The notes beneath the pieces are model-generated. The model searched no databases and had not been told where the DNA came from. It worked only from the letters and a program-made list of their open reading frames with translations. A DNA stretch of 64,000 bases from Hemileia vastatrix (taxonomy: Eukaryota; Basidiomycota; Pucciniomycetes; Pucciniales; Zaghouaniaceae). The DNA lies in assembly GCA_030280995.1 (NCBI GenBank), contig JASXTE010000002.1, positions 17,614,683-17,678,682 of the forward strand, read 5' to 3'. A program made the translations under genes and the position numbers. Positions 32,850 through 42,798 of this stretch are shown piece by piece; position 1 is the stretch's first letter; the number at the start of each line of letters is the position of its first letter.

Positions 32850-33567
32850 GTAAGTAAGGTAAGGGGTGAAGGGTCAATGGCTGCTAAAACATTAAGGAGG
32901 GGCTCTAAATACATTAATTAAAAGATTTCCAAATTATTATTTTATTTTCTTAAATTTTTAATTCATCAGTTATTAAAGATAATAAATCAAATTAAGTATT
33001 GTACCATTGAGCCCTTGTGCTTTATAAAGGTGTTCATTCAACTATATTTTATGAATGAGTTCATAATACCATTCTTGTCATATGTTTTCTTTGACTTTAC
33101 TCATGAAATCATTGTCAGATAGTATTTTGGATTGCTTTACTTTGTTTATTATCTTTTTTTAATTGATTTACTTAATTATTTATGAAATAAAATGAAAATT
33201 TGGTAATCCTTACTCCCTTCCAGAGTAAATTGAAGGGGGGGTATTGTCAAATTTTCAAATAAGATGTGTAAATTTTTTGACTTGAAAAAAATTTGGAATG
33301 AAATATGAACAAAAAAAATAAAAAAAACTAGTCTTCAAAAACTTTAATTAAGCAGTCAATTTCCTCAGCAGATTTATTAGCTTTAATGCATTTTATCAAG
33401 AAAACTTTCAAAAAATTTGGAATGAAATATGAATGCATAAGATTAAAAAACTAGTCATCAAACATGGTAAGCAGTCAATTTCCTTAACAGATTTATTAGC
33501 TTTAATTCATTCTATCAAGAAAAATTTCTAAAAAAAATTGAATAAAGTATGAATGAAATAAAAATAA
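32850..33567. other. H2 interior, AT-rich, no gene
   Basis: Contains GGGGGGGTATTGTCAAAT at 33235, similar in style to a Harbinger terminus, without a visible partner. A block around TCAATTTCCTCAGCAGATTTATTAGC is repeated near 33355, 33475 and 33595. The last copy lies inside the coiled-coil coding region, so these are partial duplications of that exon's end. Confidence 0.5.
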
Positions 33568-34917
33568 CTATTTATCAGACATTTTCATTAAGCATTCAAT
33601 TTCCTCAATAGATTTGTTATCTTTAACACATTCTATCATGAAAACTTTCTTTTTTGAACCATCTTCAAGTTGATACTTGAGGTTCATCTGATTCAATAGG
33701 AAATTGTACTCAAGAGCCTTCTCCTCTTTATTTATCTCTAATTTCTTCTCCTCCAAGTCATGTGCCCTCTCATCCCTCTTTAAAGTAAGCTCAAATTTAT
33801 TCTCCTCCAAGTCTTGTAGTCTCCCATCCCTCTGTAGACAAATTTCAAATTTCTTCTCCTCCAAGTCTTGTGCCCTATCATCCCTGCATAAAGAGAGCTT
33901 GTGTTGTTGCTTTTGAGATTCAAGATTATCTCTTGCAACTTCAACTTTACCTAGATTGAAAAGGAATATTAGCAAAAGAAAAGTGAAGCTCACTTAATTA
34001 TTAAGAGATATGCTATCACTTACAAGATTCCCATCTCTCCAGAAAATCATCAATAGAAGAAAAAGGGGTATAAGAAATACTATCTCTGTTTTGTTTTCTT
34101 TGGCTGTTCAAATCTGGAGTATCTGATGGTGTTTGCTTTTTTTGGAGGTAGCATTTTTCTCTTCATCATTGAGGCTAGCCGCAGAATCACTTGCTTGAGG
34201 ATCCTGGGTTTGTTCATTAGCCTTTTTATAAATAAAAAAACAACTAGAAAAGAAGTAATAGCTTACTGGAGTGGGATCATGTTGGTTTAAATTTCCATAA
34301 GGATCTATTGAAAAGATAATTTGATTTGTGGAAGTTAAATGAGGGGAGGCTTGAGTAGAAGAAGAAGGAAAAAAATTTCTTTCAACATCATGTTTGGAGA
34401 TATCATCTTCTCCATCCAAAATGTTTTCAGGATTAATGTCGGCTCACTCTCCAAATATTGAACCCATCTCTTTATAGTAAGGACATAAAGAATCAAGTTT
34501 GTTGCCTATAGTTTTGATGCCCTTACTGATATCAAGGTCAGTAATACCAAAACCCGTGGAAGATGAAAGAGTCTTAGCCTTCTTGTATTTGGCTTGATAG
34601 TGCTTGAAGCATTCAGACATCTTTTTAGGCAAAAGATTAATCCTTCCCTCTGTCTTATTTCATAATTCATTGGCCATTAGAAGATATCCATTGATGTTTG
34701 GTGCAGGGGGCTGTCCTACTTTAGTTGCGTTCTCAGTACCAAAACAAGTATCATAATTAGTTTTAGTTTTCAGCCAGTTGATAAGTATGAGATGATCATC
34801 TTTTTTTGGTTGAATGGTCTTTGATTTCTCAGCTGAGCGGAGGGAAGAGGGAGTAATGGGATTTGAAGAACAACTAGTGGAAGGCTGCCTTTGAGAAGAT
34901 CTATGATGATGAGGCAT
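33568..34917 (-). pseudogene. H2 Myb/SANT-like DNA-binding protein, decayed
   Basis: The start MPHHHRSSQRQ is at 34915-34917. The DNA-binding-type domain follows (DDHLILINWLKTKTNYDTCFG, NINGYLLMANEL, LPKKMSECFKHYQAKYKK). TGA codons interrupt it at about 34660 and 34440; the intact H1 homologue is open at both sites. A Ser/Pro-rich middle ends at a GT donor near 34265. The last exon (33993 down to 33568) is a coiled coil with three tandem DLEEKKFEI-type units and ends in FMIECVKDNKSIEEIECLM. This matches the H1 C-terminus, with a longer coiled coil. Confidence 0.75.
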
Positions 34918-35125
34918 GTTGAGATATTTGAATATGAAAAGGAGAAGAAACAAACAGATGAGATGGGTAGGGGTTTTGAACAGATAGAATGAATAGACAG
35001 GATGGGAGTGTGTAGCAAGGTAGGGAGGCTGGCACATCCTGAAAGTTGTCCAAGATGTGGTTATGAAAAATTGAGGATAAAAATTTCAGATAGAGGTGAA
35101 CATTGACATGTAAAAGGTCTAATAA

Positions 35126-35322
35126 GGGGTATCAAAGTTAGAAATATTCTATTTCAAAATACATCTTTTTTCCACCAAATCAACCATGATTATTTTTTAA
35201 AATATGCCATATTGTGCCCCAAAAGCACCTTTTTACTAATAATTAATGTCATGTTTGTGGCTTTCTTTTTGTGTTGTGAAATACCTTTTAAATAATTACA
35301 AATTTCTAACTTTGATGCCCCC
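35126..35322. mobile_element. 197-bp Harbinger-type MITE nested in H2
   Basis: Ends are GGGGTATCAAAGTTAGAAAT and ATTTCTAACTTTGATGCCCC with a perfect TAA duplication at 35123-35125 and 35323-35325. It has no coding capacity. The termini resemble those of H2, so it was probably mobilised by a related transposase. Confidence 0.8.
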
Positions 35323-35446
35323 TAATAACCCAATTATTAGAAAAAATAATTGCAGAAGATAATTGGGGTATAATGATTTTTATCCGCAATTAATTTAATT
35401 TCAGATTGGTCGACATTGATACCCCTTAATAATGTAGAATTAACTA

Positions 35447-36624
35447 TCTGACCTAGATGTCCAATGTCCATCCCCTTTGACTCCATGGTCTCCTCTTACC
35501 TTCCACCCTATCATCTGCACTTCCAAAAAAGAGGCAATGAGAGAAGTCTCTCTATCCCTTTCTGCTCCCATAACCCTGTCTTACTACATTTACACTGATG
35601 GCTCTATATCCCTAGCAGGAACAATGGCAGCAGCTTTTGATCCTGGCCTTGCCCACCCCTTTGTGACCCGCCTAGGGTACACCAATACCTACTCCGTGTT
35701 TGAAGCAGAAATGATAGGCATTCTCCTTGGACTTTTACTATTCATCTCAAATCCTCTTTCTCCTTTCCTAAACTCTCTCACCCTAATGGGTGACAACTAA
35801 GCAGTCATCTGGGCACTCTCTTCCCCCTCACGTCCCACAGCAAACCTTGCAACTATAATGAGTATCTACTGTGTAGCCTCTACTCTGCGACAGACTAACC
35901 CTTCCATTAGTTTGCACCTCCGGTGGTGTCCAGGCCACTCAGGCATCCCCGGAAACAAAGTAGCTGACAGTATAGCCAATGGATCTCATGGCTTCTCAGA
36001 GAAAGCACAATCCCTTACTACTTTCCTCCCTCCCCCCTACCCTCAATCTCCTTCCTCAAAATATTCCTTAAATCTCACTATTTCTCCCACCTGCTCAAGT
36101 GCCCTGGCCCTGATGCCCTCAGAAAGTTAAGAGGCCAATATTCTCCTCTCCTTATGCTCCAACAACTTTCTAACCTCCCAAGGGCACACACCACAGCCTT
36201 TGTGCAATGCCGTTCAAGCCACTCCCCTCTCAAAGACTACCTATTCCGTTTCAGAATTATAGACTCCCCTTTGTGCACTCTATGCAACATGAGAGCAAGA
36301 GACACTCCTGAACATCTGCCCTGCCCATGTAGTTCCCAGAGCCCGGCTCATCCTAGAAGCAGAAAAACATAAAGTCGCCTTTCATACCTCAGCTCTTCTT
36401 TCCCTCTCCCCTATTATAACACACATAGCTTCCTTCCTTGTAAATACTAAAAGATTCCAAATAATCTGCCTCTCCCCACTTAGTTTTCTCTCTCAATAGT
36501 TCTCCTCTCTTATTGCACAGATCCTCATCCTATCTGTTAGCTTTTCCTAAAGTTGGACATTACTAGTAGTGCTTTCCTTCATGCCTCTTTGTTGGGTGAG
36601 ATTGTAAGAAATTTTTTAAAAAAA
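35447..36624 (+). mobile_element. 5'-truncated LINE with RNase H domain
   Basis: Flanked by a 12-bp duplication TAGAATTAACTA (35435-35446 and 36625-36636), with A7 at the 3' end, the pattern of target-primed reverse transcription. Only the end of ORF2 is present. RNase H motifs in order: YIYTDGS (about 35590), FEAEMIGILLG, LMGDN and WCPGHSGIPGNKVAD (about 35928). A Cys-rich C-terminus follows (CTLCNMRARDTPEHLPC, about 36278). A TAA replaces the codon after GDN, where Gln is usual. A frameshift near 36130 moves the zinc-type tail to another frame. The element is non-autonomous and dead. Confidence 0.85.
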
Positions 36625-36744
36625 TAGAATTAACTAATGAATTATATAACTAATAGTAAGTAATAGAAGACTACTGGAGTTCAACAGTGCCTATATGTGA
36701 ATTTCCTGATAGGGAAATTGTTTAAATTTTCTTGCAATTATTTT
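36625..36744. other. Short unique spacer between LINE and copia C
   Basis: Includes the right LINE duplication and ends with the left copia C duplication ATTTT. No other feature. Confidence 0.5.
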
Positions 36745-37322
36745 TGATAACAATCAATAGATTGTGTTAGTGGACTAGAAGGCTAAGGACATGGGACAAT
36801 GGTGGAAGAGGGAGAGGGACAGACGAGCGAGGACAATAAAGAAATAAAGAAGGACTAAAAGATATAGAATAAGGTGAGTGGACAATGAGAAAAGGGAAAA
36901 TAAAATAAGAGGGTAGAAAGTGAATGCATTGCAGTCGTAGAGCACATACAGTTTTACCTGATAACAATCAATAGATTGTGTTAGTGGACTAGAAGGCTAA
37001 GGACACGGGACAATGGTGGACGAGGGAGAGGGACAGACGAGCAAGGACAATAAAGAAATAAAGAAGGACTAAAAGATATAGAATAAGGTGAGTGGACAAT
37101 GAGAAAAGGGAAAACAAAATAAGAGGGTAGAAAGTGAATGCCGAATCACAGTATGATGGGCATTCTTAAATACATTAATGTTAGGGTATGTATATAGTTG
37201 ATGATATATATGAGTGCTCTACTAATAGGTTAATCAGTTCAATGACCAAGTATATGGATATATATAAGTATGTGAGTATAATATGTATGAATTAGAAATA
37301 GTATGCTTGTAGAATATTGACA
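36745..37322 (-). repeat. Copia C 3' LTR with internal tandem duplication
   Basis: TGATAACAATCAATAG begins at 36745 and again at 36959. The second, 364-bp unit equals 41546-41909 of the other LTR. The first unit is 214 bp and ends in AGTTTTACC. The polypurine tract ACGGGTGGG (minus strand) adjoins at 37323. Confidence 0.85.
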
Positions 37323-37333
37323 CCCACCCGTGC

Positions 37334-40300
37334 TCAAGACGGCAATGGACCTAAGTTCATATTTGATAAAAATTCATGATGCTTAATTCTAGGTAAGGGT
37401 TTAGTGAGGATATCGGCAGTCATAAGATTGGTTGAAATATATTTGATATTGAGTTGATGAGTTTCAACTAGTTCTCGGAGCCAACACACTTTAGTGTTAA
37501 TATGGCGAGTTCGATGCTGGTATAGAGGATTCAGAGCTCGATTGATTGCTCCTTGATTGTCGCCATGGAGTTGAGTAGAGATGAGGGGGATCGAAAAGTC
37601 GTTGAATAATTCCTTTGCCCATAGTAAGTCCTGGCCACACTCAGTCATGGCATAGTATTCGGATTCAGAGGTAGATAGGGAGACCGATTGTTGCTTGCAT
37701 GAACGCCAGCTAAGTAGGCCCAAGTGAAACACTAATGATCCAGAGGTTGATTTAGAATCGTGAGATTTGTTGTAATCTGAATCGGCGAAACCAATGAGTG
37801 AGCCAATTTCACTGTCAGGGACAGCACCTAAAGTAAGGCCAAAATTTTTGGTTAGTTGAAGGTATCGTAATATATGGAAGAATGCCACTATTTGCTCGTC
37901 AGTTGGTTGATTGAGGTATTGAGCTAAAGAACTAGCTGCAAAGGCGAGGTCAGGTCTGGTGCATAGGACCAAATAATTCAGTAAACCGATGGCTCTTCGA
38001 TAGTTAAATAAGTGAGTTAATTTGGTTTCATTATTTTGTGAGAATTGAGAATTAGGAACGAGTGGTGTTGTTACCGTTCTGCAGTTGGTATGATTAAATT
38101 CATTGAGTAATTTTTGAACATATAGCTGTTGGGTGAGAGTAATTGTTCTAGCAGCCCGATTTCTTATTACTTTCATTCCAAGGACCCAATTCAGTGTGCC
38201 TTGATCTCCGATATCAAATGCTTTTGAGATTTTCTTTTTGAAGTCATCGATGCAAGTGCCTCCAATAATAAGATCATCTACATGGATGAATACGTAGCAT
38301 GGACGAGTGTGATCAGCGTGGTAAAATAGGCAGGGATCTGCTACACTGGCTTTGAAATTGATATTTTTGAAGAAATCAACTAGTTTATTATACCAACAAT
38401 GTGGACTTTGTTTTAAGCCATAGAGTGATTTTTTTGAGATGAAGACATTGATTGTTGTTTTTGGCAGAGTAACCGAGAGGATATCTTAGATAAATGTCTT
38501 CATCTAAATTTCCATGAAGAAAGGCCGAGCGTACATCCATTTGGCAGAGATCCCAATCTTTGTATGCGGCTAGACCAAGTAGAAATCGGAGAGTAGCTAA
38601 TCGACCTGTAGGAGCATATGTTTCATTATATTCAATGCCCTCTATTTGTGAGAAGCCTTGAGCACAAAGTCGGGCTTTATATTTGACAATATTTCCTTCA
38701 GAGTCTGTTTTCTTCTTGAAGGTCCAGGTCGAGCCTATTAAGTGATTATTGGCCGGTAGTGGAGATTCTTCCCAGACTCCATGTTTGCTAATGCTGCTCA
38801 GTTCAGTGTTAATAGCTGTCATCCATTCGTCACTTTCAGGGGAGTTTATGGCTTCGTGATAATTTCGTGGTGTGTCGAAAGGAGTGACAATCATATATGC
38901 GACATTAGCTCTTCGTTTGGAAGTTAGGATATTGGAGGTGTCAATTTGGGAAGAGATTTCTTTTGATGGTCAAGTGTCAAAGGGAACATAGTCATAGTTT
39001 TTGGATTTATTTGGTAGTGGAGCTTCATCACCTGGCACTGGTAAGTCAGAAGAATCAGGCAAGGGAGTTGGTAATACTTCTGAAGAATCGAGATTAGTAG
39101 AAGTTGGATGTGAAAAATTGAATTGATTATTGATAGTAATGTCAGGGAATTGAAGTGAATCGATGGGAATCCCTTTAGATATTTGATTTGATAAGTTGAA
39201 GGTGTTTAAAAATTTGACATTGTGAGTCGTGATTATTGAGTCAGAGGTTGGGGAGTAGATTCTGTAATTGACATGGCCGTCGCAATATCCGATGAAAATT
39301 CCTTCTTCACCACTATTGTTAAATTTTCCCAGGCGTTGATGTTTTTGAAGATAGAAAACAACATCAGAACCAAAGGGATGTAGTTTGGATGGTAGTTTGG
39401 CATTTTTGTGCCATAATTCCCATGGGGATTTGTTGTTTTCAAGGGAAGTAGATGGGAGAATATTGAGCAAGTAGGTGGCGGTATTAACAGCTTCAGCCCA
39501 CCAGTGAGCATCCAATCCAGATTCTATCAGTAGACATTTGGCCTTTTCGACAATAGAGCGATTCCCTCTTTCAGCAATTGGATTCTGCTGAGGAGAATAA
39601 GGAGCAGTGCGTAAATGAACTATCCCTTTATTTTTGAAGTGATTACTTGTAGATGAATTGACAAATTCGCCACCGTTATCTGTGACTATACATTTGATTT
39701 TCCGCTCCAGTTGATTTTTGACCAATGTCTCGAAGTCTTTATAGTTTTCAAATGTTTCTGATTTGAGTTGTAAAAATTTAACATGTCGAAATCTAGAGTG
39801 TCCATCTACAATTTGAAGAAAGTAAGTTTTACCTCCTTTGGATTCGGGTGTGATAGGGCCGCACAAGTCCATATGAACAACATCCAGAGGGTATTCAGGA
39901 GTTGGGAAAGTACCCAAGAATGGCAGGACATGAGCTTTAGCTAGTGCACATGTTTTACAAGAAAAATTAGAGAAGTCCAAACCTGGTAGTATTTTTGCCA
40001 TAGTTTGATTATTGGGATGACCATAGTTATGATGAAGAAGTCTTAGCTTCTCGTCTGTTGAATCAATATTGTTGATTGAATTTAAGAGTGAGTTTTTGAT
40101 TAATGGAAAAGTTAAGATACGTCCTTTTGCAGAACATTCGATAAGAGTAGAGTTCTGGTCCTTTATTTTGAATTGTCCTTTTTCATTGATGATACTTTGT
40201 CCGTCTGATAGTATGTCCACTAAAGAAATTAGGTTTGCTTTGACGTCGGGTGCATAGAGAGCATTTTTGATATGAAATTGATGACCTGAGCTAGATGAAA

Positions 40301-41312
40301 ACAGAGCTTTGCCTTTTCCAAGGGCAGTTAACTCGTCTCCGTTAGCCATAGATAAGGAAGTTTTTGTATTGTGATAGGTCTCAAAGAAATTTTGATTATT
40401 AAAGATGGAAAATGATGCGCCACTGTCCAGGATGGCATGATCGTTAGGTAGATTGTTGATGACTGATAATACTTTATGTGAGTTTTCGCCATTGCGGTTC
40501 TCCCTTTCCTTTTTCCTTTTGAGAAATTCGTCACGTTTCTCGGGATGAAGGTGAAAGCAGGAAGATTCGGAGTGAGGTGCTAAGGGATTATGTTTGCCCT
40601 TCGAGCAGAGTTGTTTGGTCTTGGTGTCCACGGCCAAGACTGAGCCAGAGTTTGGTAAGTTTAAAGCTTTTTGTCTTGTAACTTCAGCTTCGATATCAGA
40701 AAAAATATTTTCAATAGTAGGTCTTTGATTGGTGATATCATATTTACTCAGGATGATTGTAGCTGAAGTTTGATAGGATTCAGGAAGGAGGTTGAGTATG
40801 TAGTTCCCCATGATATAAGAGAGTATATTGTCCTTAAACAGATCGGGTGCCACCTCACGTAGTAGTTTCATTGTTCCCCTGAAATCGTTCATTGCTTCAA
40901 GTAGATTTCCTTCAGTAAACTTGATCTTGAATAATTGATTGACAACATAGGAGCAGTTTTGAGTAGATTTGGATGCGTAGTGGTCCCTAATACGTTTGCA
41001 AAGTTGAGCCGGCTCTACTACATCGTCGTCTAAAATGAATTTGTGTTGATTTGGCCTATCCATGAACATCTTAATTATAGTGTTTGTTTGTCGTTGTCGA
41101 ATGTTGAAGATGTTAAGGAGATCAGGATCGGTAGGGATAGGGCAATCTCCGAGTAGGAATTGATCAAGATTTTGCACGGTAAGGGCATATTTAATGTCCG
41201 TCTTCCAAGTACTGTAGTTTTTATCATTCAATTTCTCAATTCCTTTGATTTCAGAGTAATTAGAGGAATCTTGAAGGTAGGAGAAATTTGGAGGTGGAAC
41301 TGGAGTTGTCAT
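37334..41312 (-). pseudogene. Copia C gag-pol polyprotein
   Basis: The first 780 codons (41312-38970) are open. Gag has IKGIEKLNDKNYSTWK at about residues 23-38. Protease has ILDSGASFSIF near 295. The zinc-binding GAG-pre-integrase part has CKTCALAKAH near 450. The integrase core has D near 479 (HMDLCG), D near 544 (TDNGGEF) and E near 579 (PIAERGN). A TGA at 38970 interrupts the linker. RT follows with KARLCAQGFSQIEG, MDVRSAFLHGNLDE and IHVDDLIIGG. RNase H has GFADSDYNK and VSLSTSESEYYAM. At about 38430 a run of seven A shifts the frame by one; six would read LHLKKSLYG as usual. These two lesions are the only ones I see. Confidence 0.88.
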
Positions 41313-41410
41313 TCTTGGAGTGGAAGTATGAGAAGAATGAAAAGGACTTGACAGAGGGGAGGACGTGTTAGTTGATTGGGGTGTTGCCAGCTTAGATTAG
41401 ATGCAGGGGC

Positions 41411-41426
41411 GCTGGGCCCATAACCC
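41411..41426 (-). promoter_or_regulatory. Copia C primer binding site (tRNA-iMet half type)
   Basis: CGCTGGGCCCATAACCC directly adjoins the 5' LTR and equals the initiator tRNA-Met anticodon stem-loop. Its complement on the genomic RNA can pair there. Confidence 0.8.
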
Positions 41427-41909
41427 TGATAACAATCAATAGATTGTGTTAGTGGACTAGAAGGCTAAGGACACGGGACAATGGTGGACGAGGGAGAGGG
41501 ACAGATGAGCGAGGACAATAAAGAAATAAAGAAGGAAGTTTTACCTGATAACAATCAATAGATTGTGTTAGTGGACTAGAAGGCTAAGGACACGGGACAA
41601 TGGTGGACGAGGGAGAGGGACAGACGAGCGAGGACAATAAAGAAATAAAGAAGGACTAAAAGATATAGAATAAGGTGAGTGGACAATGAGAAAAGGGAAA
41701 ATAAAATAAGAGGGTAGAAAGTGAATGCCGAATCACAGTATGATGGGCATTCTTAAATACATTAATGTTAGGGTATGTATATAGTTGATGATATATATGA
41801 GTGCTCTACTAATAGGTTAATCAGTTCAATGACCAAGTATATGGATATATATAAGTATGTGAGTATAATATGTATGAATTAGAAATAGTATGCTTGTAGA
41901 ATATTGACA
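41427..41909 (-). repeat. Copia C 5' LTR with internal tandem duplication
   Basis: TGATAACAATC starts at 41427 and again at 41546. The first unit lacks 95 bases present in the left LTR (joined GAAGGA-AGTTTTACC). The TSD adjoining 41909 confirms that the duplicated part belongs to the LTR. Confidence 0.85.
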
Positions 41910-42137
41910 ATTTTGAATGAAAAATTGTCTATGTTTTCTCATCAGTCTTTTTGTCCATACTTTTTTTGAGTGATTTCCTTCATTGTTATCCTTTTCATTC
42001 GTTATTAAAACTTAGTTTCTTTACATTTTCCCTACTTGTGAAACTCAATTTCTTCACTATTTCATGTATTTATCTTGAGAATAATCATCATAATACTCAT
42101 GAGAATATAAATCACATTCTCCGCAAAAAATTAAGTA

Positions 42138-42312
42138 GCACCTGCTAGCAGGTGTCTATCCCTATATTCAGTTTTGATTTAAGAGTAAATTTGATTTGAT
42201 TTTGCGCCAGCTAGTGTGCTCATTTTTCAGTGCGCAGTCTTTCCAGAAGAATTACAGCTGAGCTGAAATTGAGTTAAGTCAAAGATAGGGATTGGAACCT
42301 GCTGGCAGGTGC
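42138..42312. mobile_element. 175-bp inverted-repeat element, MITE-like
   Basis: The left end GCACCTGCTAGCAGGTG followed by ATCCCTAT is mirrored at the right end (ATAGGGAT, then CCTGCTGGCAGGTGC). The left end itself holds a perfect 16-bp palindrome, CACCTGCTAGCAGGTG. No target duplication is clear. It lies about 490 bp beyond the GH5 stop, so a role in that gene's 3' region is possible but unsupported. Confidence 0.55.
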
Positions 42313-42798
42313 CCATGTTTTTCTTCTGGTGATCGTCTATCTTTTGTGAAAATTATTATTATTCCTGGCATAAAGGTATCATATTGATTGGGTTCTTTTC
42401 TTATTTTCTCAATATATTTTTTATTTCAGGTTTCGAACAATAATTTTTCGGGAGATAGATTCTCTTACTCTATCATACCTTCGATCTGTGTCTGGATTCT
42501 GAAATTTCCTCTCCATTATTGATTATGTTAATTTTACAGAATTGATCTATCAATGACATCTTTTCGAAATACATGTTAATTCAGCCAAGCTACATCTACT
42601 AATAAAGTTATCAAAAAGTTTCTGAGAAAAAGAAAATCCAATTATTAAAATGAAAATTTAGTGATATATATTAGGTATTTTGATTTGATGGTTAGGGTAT
42701 TTGCACTGAAAATAATTTCCTGCTTATTATAGCTTCTATCTTTCAACATCCTATAAAAAACTGTACAAATGAAATAATAAATTTTTGACTAATTCTGA
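42313..42798. other. 3' flank of the GH5 gene
   Basis: AT-rich, no ORF. It probably contains the GH5 3' untranslated region. AATAAA occurs nearby in several places but no signal stands out. Confidence 0.4.

Larger units (their letters stand above)
30406..35425. mobile_element. PIF/Harbinger element H2 (5.0 kb)
   Basis: Ends are GGGGGTATCAATGT and ACATTGATACCCC, an inverted pair of about 13 bp. The flanks carry TTA at 30403-30405 and 35426-35428, the TWA target duplication typical of PIF/Harbinger. Orientation is opposite to H1 and H3: transposase start on the plus strand at left, DNA-binding-protein gene on the minus strand at right. Between them lie a Tet-like oxygenase remnant and duplicated AT-rich segments. 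A MITE is nested near the right end. Confidence 0.85.
36745..41909 (-). mobile_element. Ty1/copia element C, complete
   Basis: The target duplication ATTTT at 36740-36744 and 41910-41914 fixes both ends. LTRs are 36745-37322 (578 bp) and 41427-41909 (483 bp). Each LTR contains an extra partial copy of its own first part, and the two differ by a 95-bp deletion in the right one. Internal order on the minus strand is PBS, gag, protease, integrase, RT, RNase H, polypurine tract. Only one stop and one frameshift are evident in the coding region, so it is young. Confidence 0.92.

Noticed and set aside
36767..36967. Minus-strand ORF in the copia C LTR
   Set aside because: The same sequence is duplicated in both LTRs and has no coding character.
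41411..41426. tRNA-Met gene
   Set aside because: Only the anticodon arm is present, directly next to an LTR. It is a primer binding site, as are the copies at 11280 and 51219.
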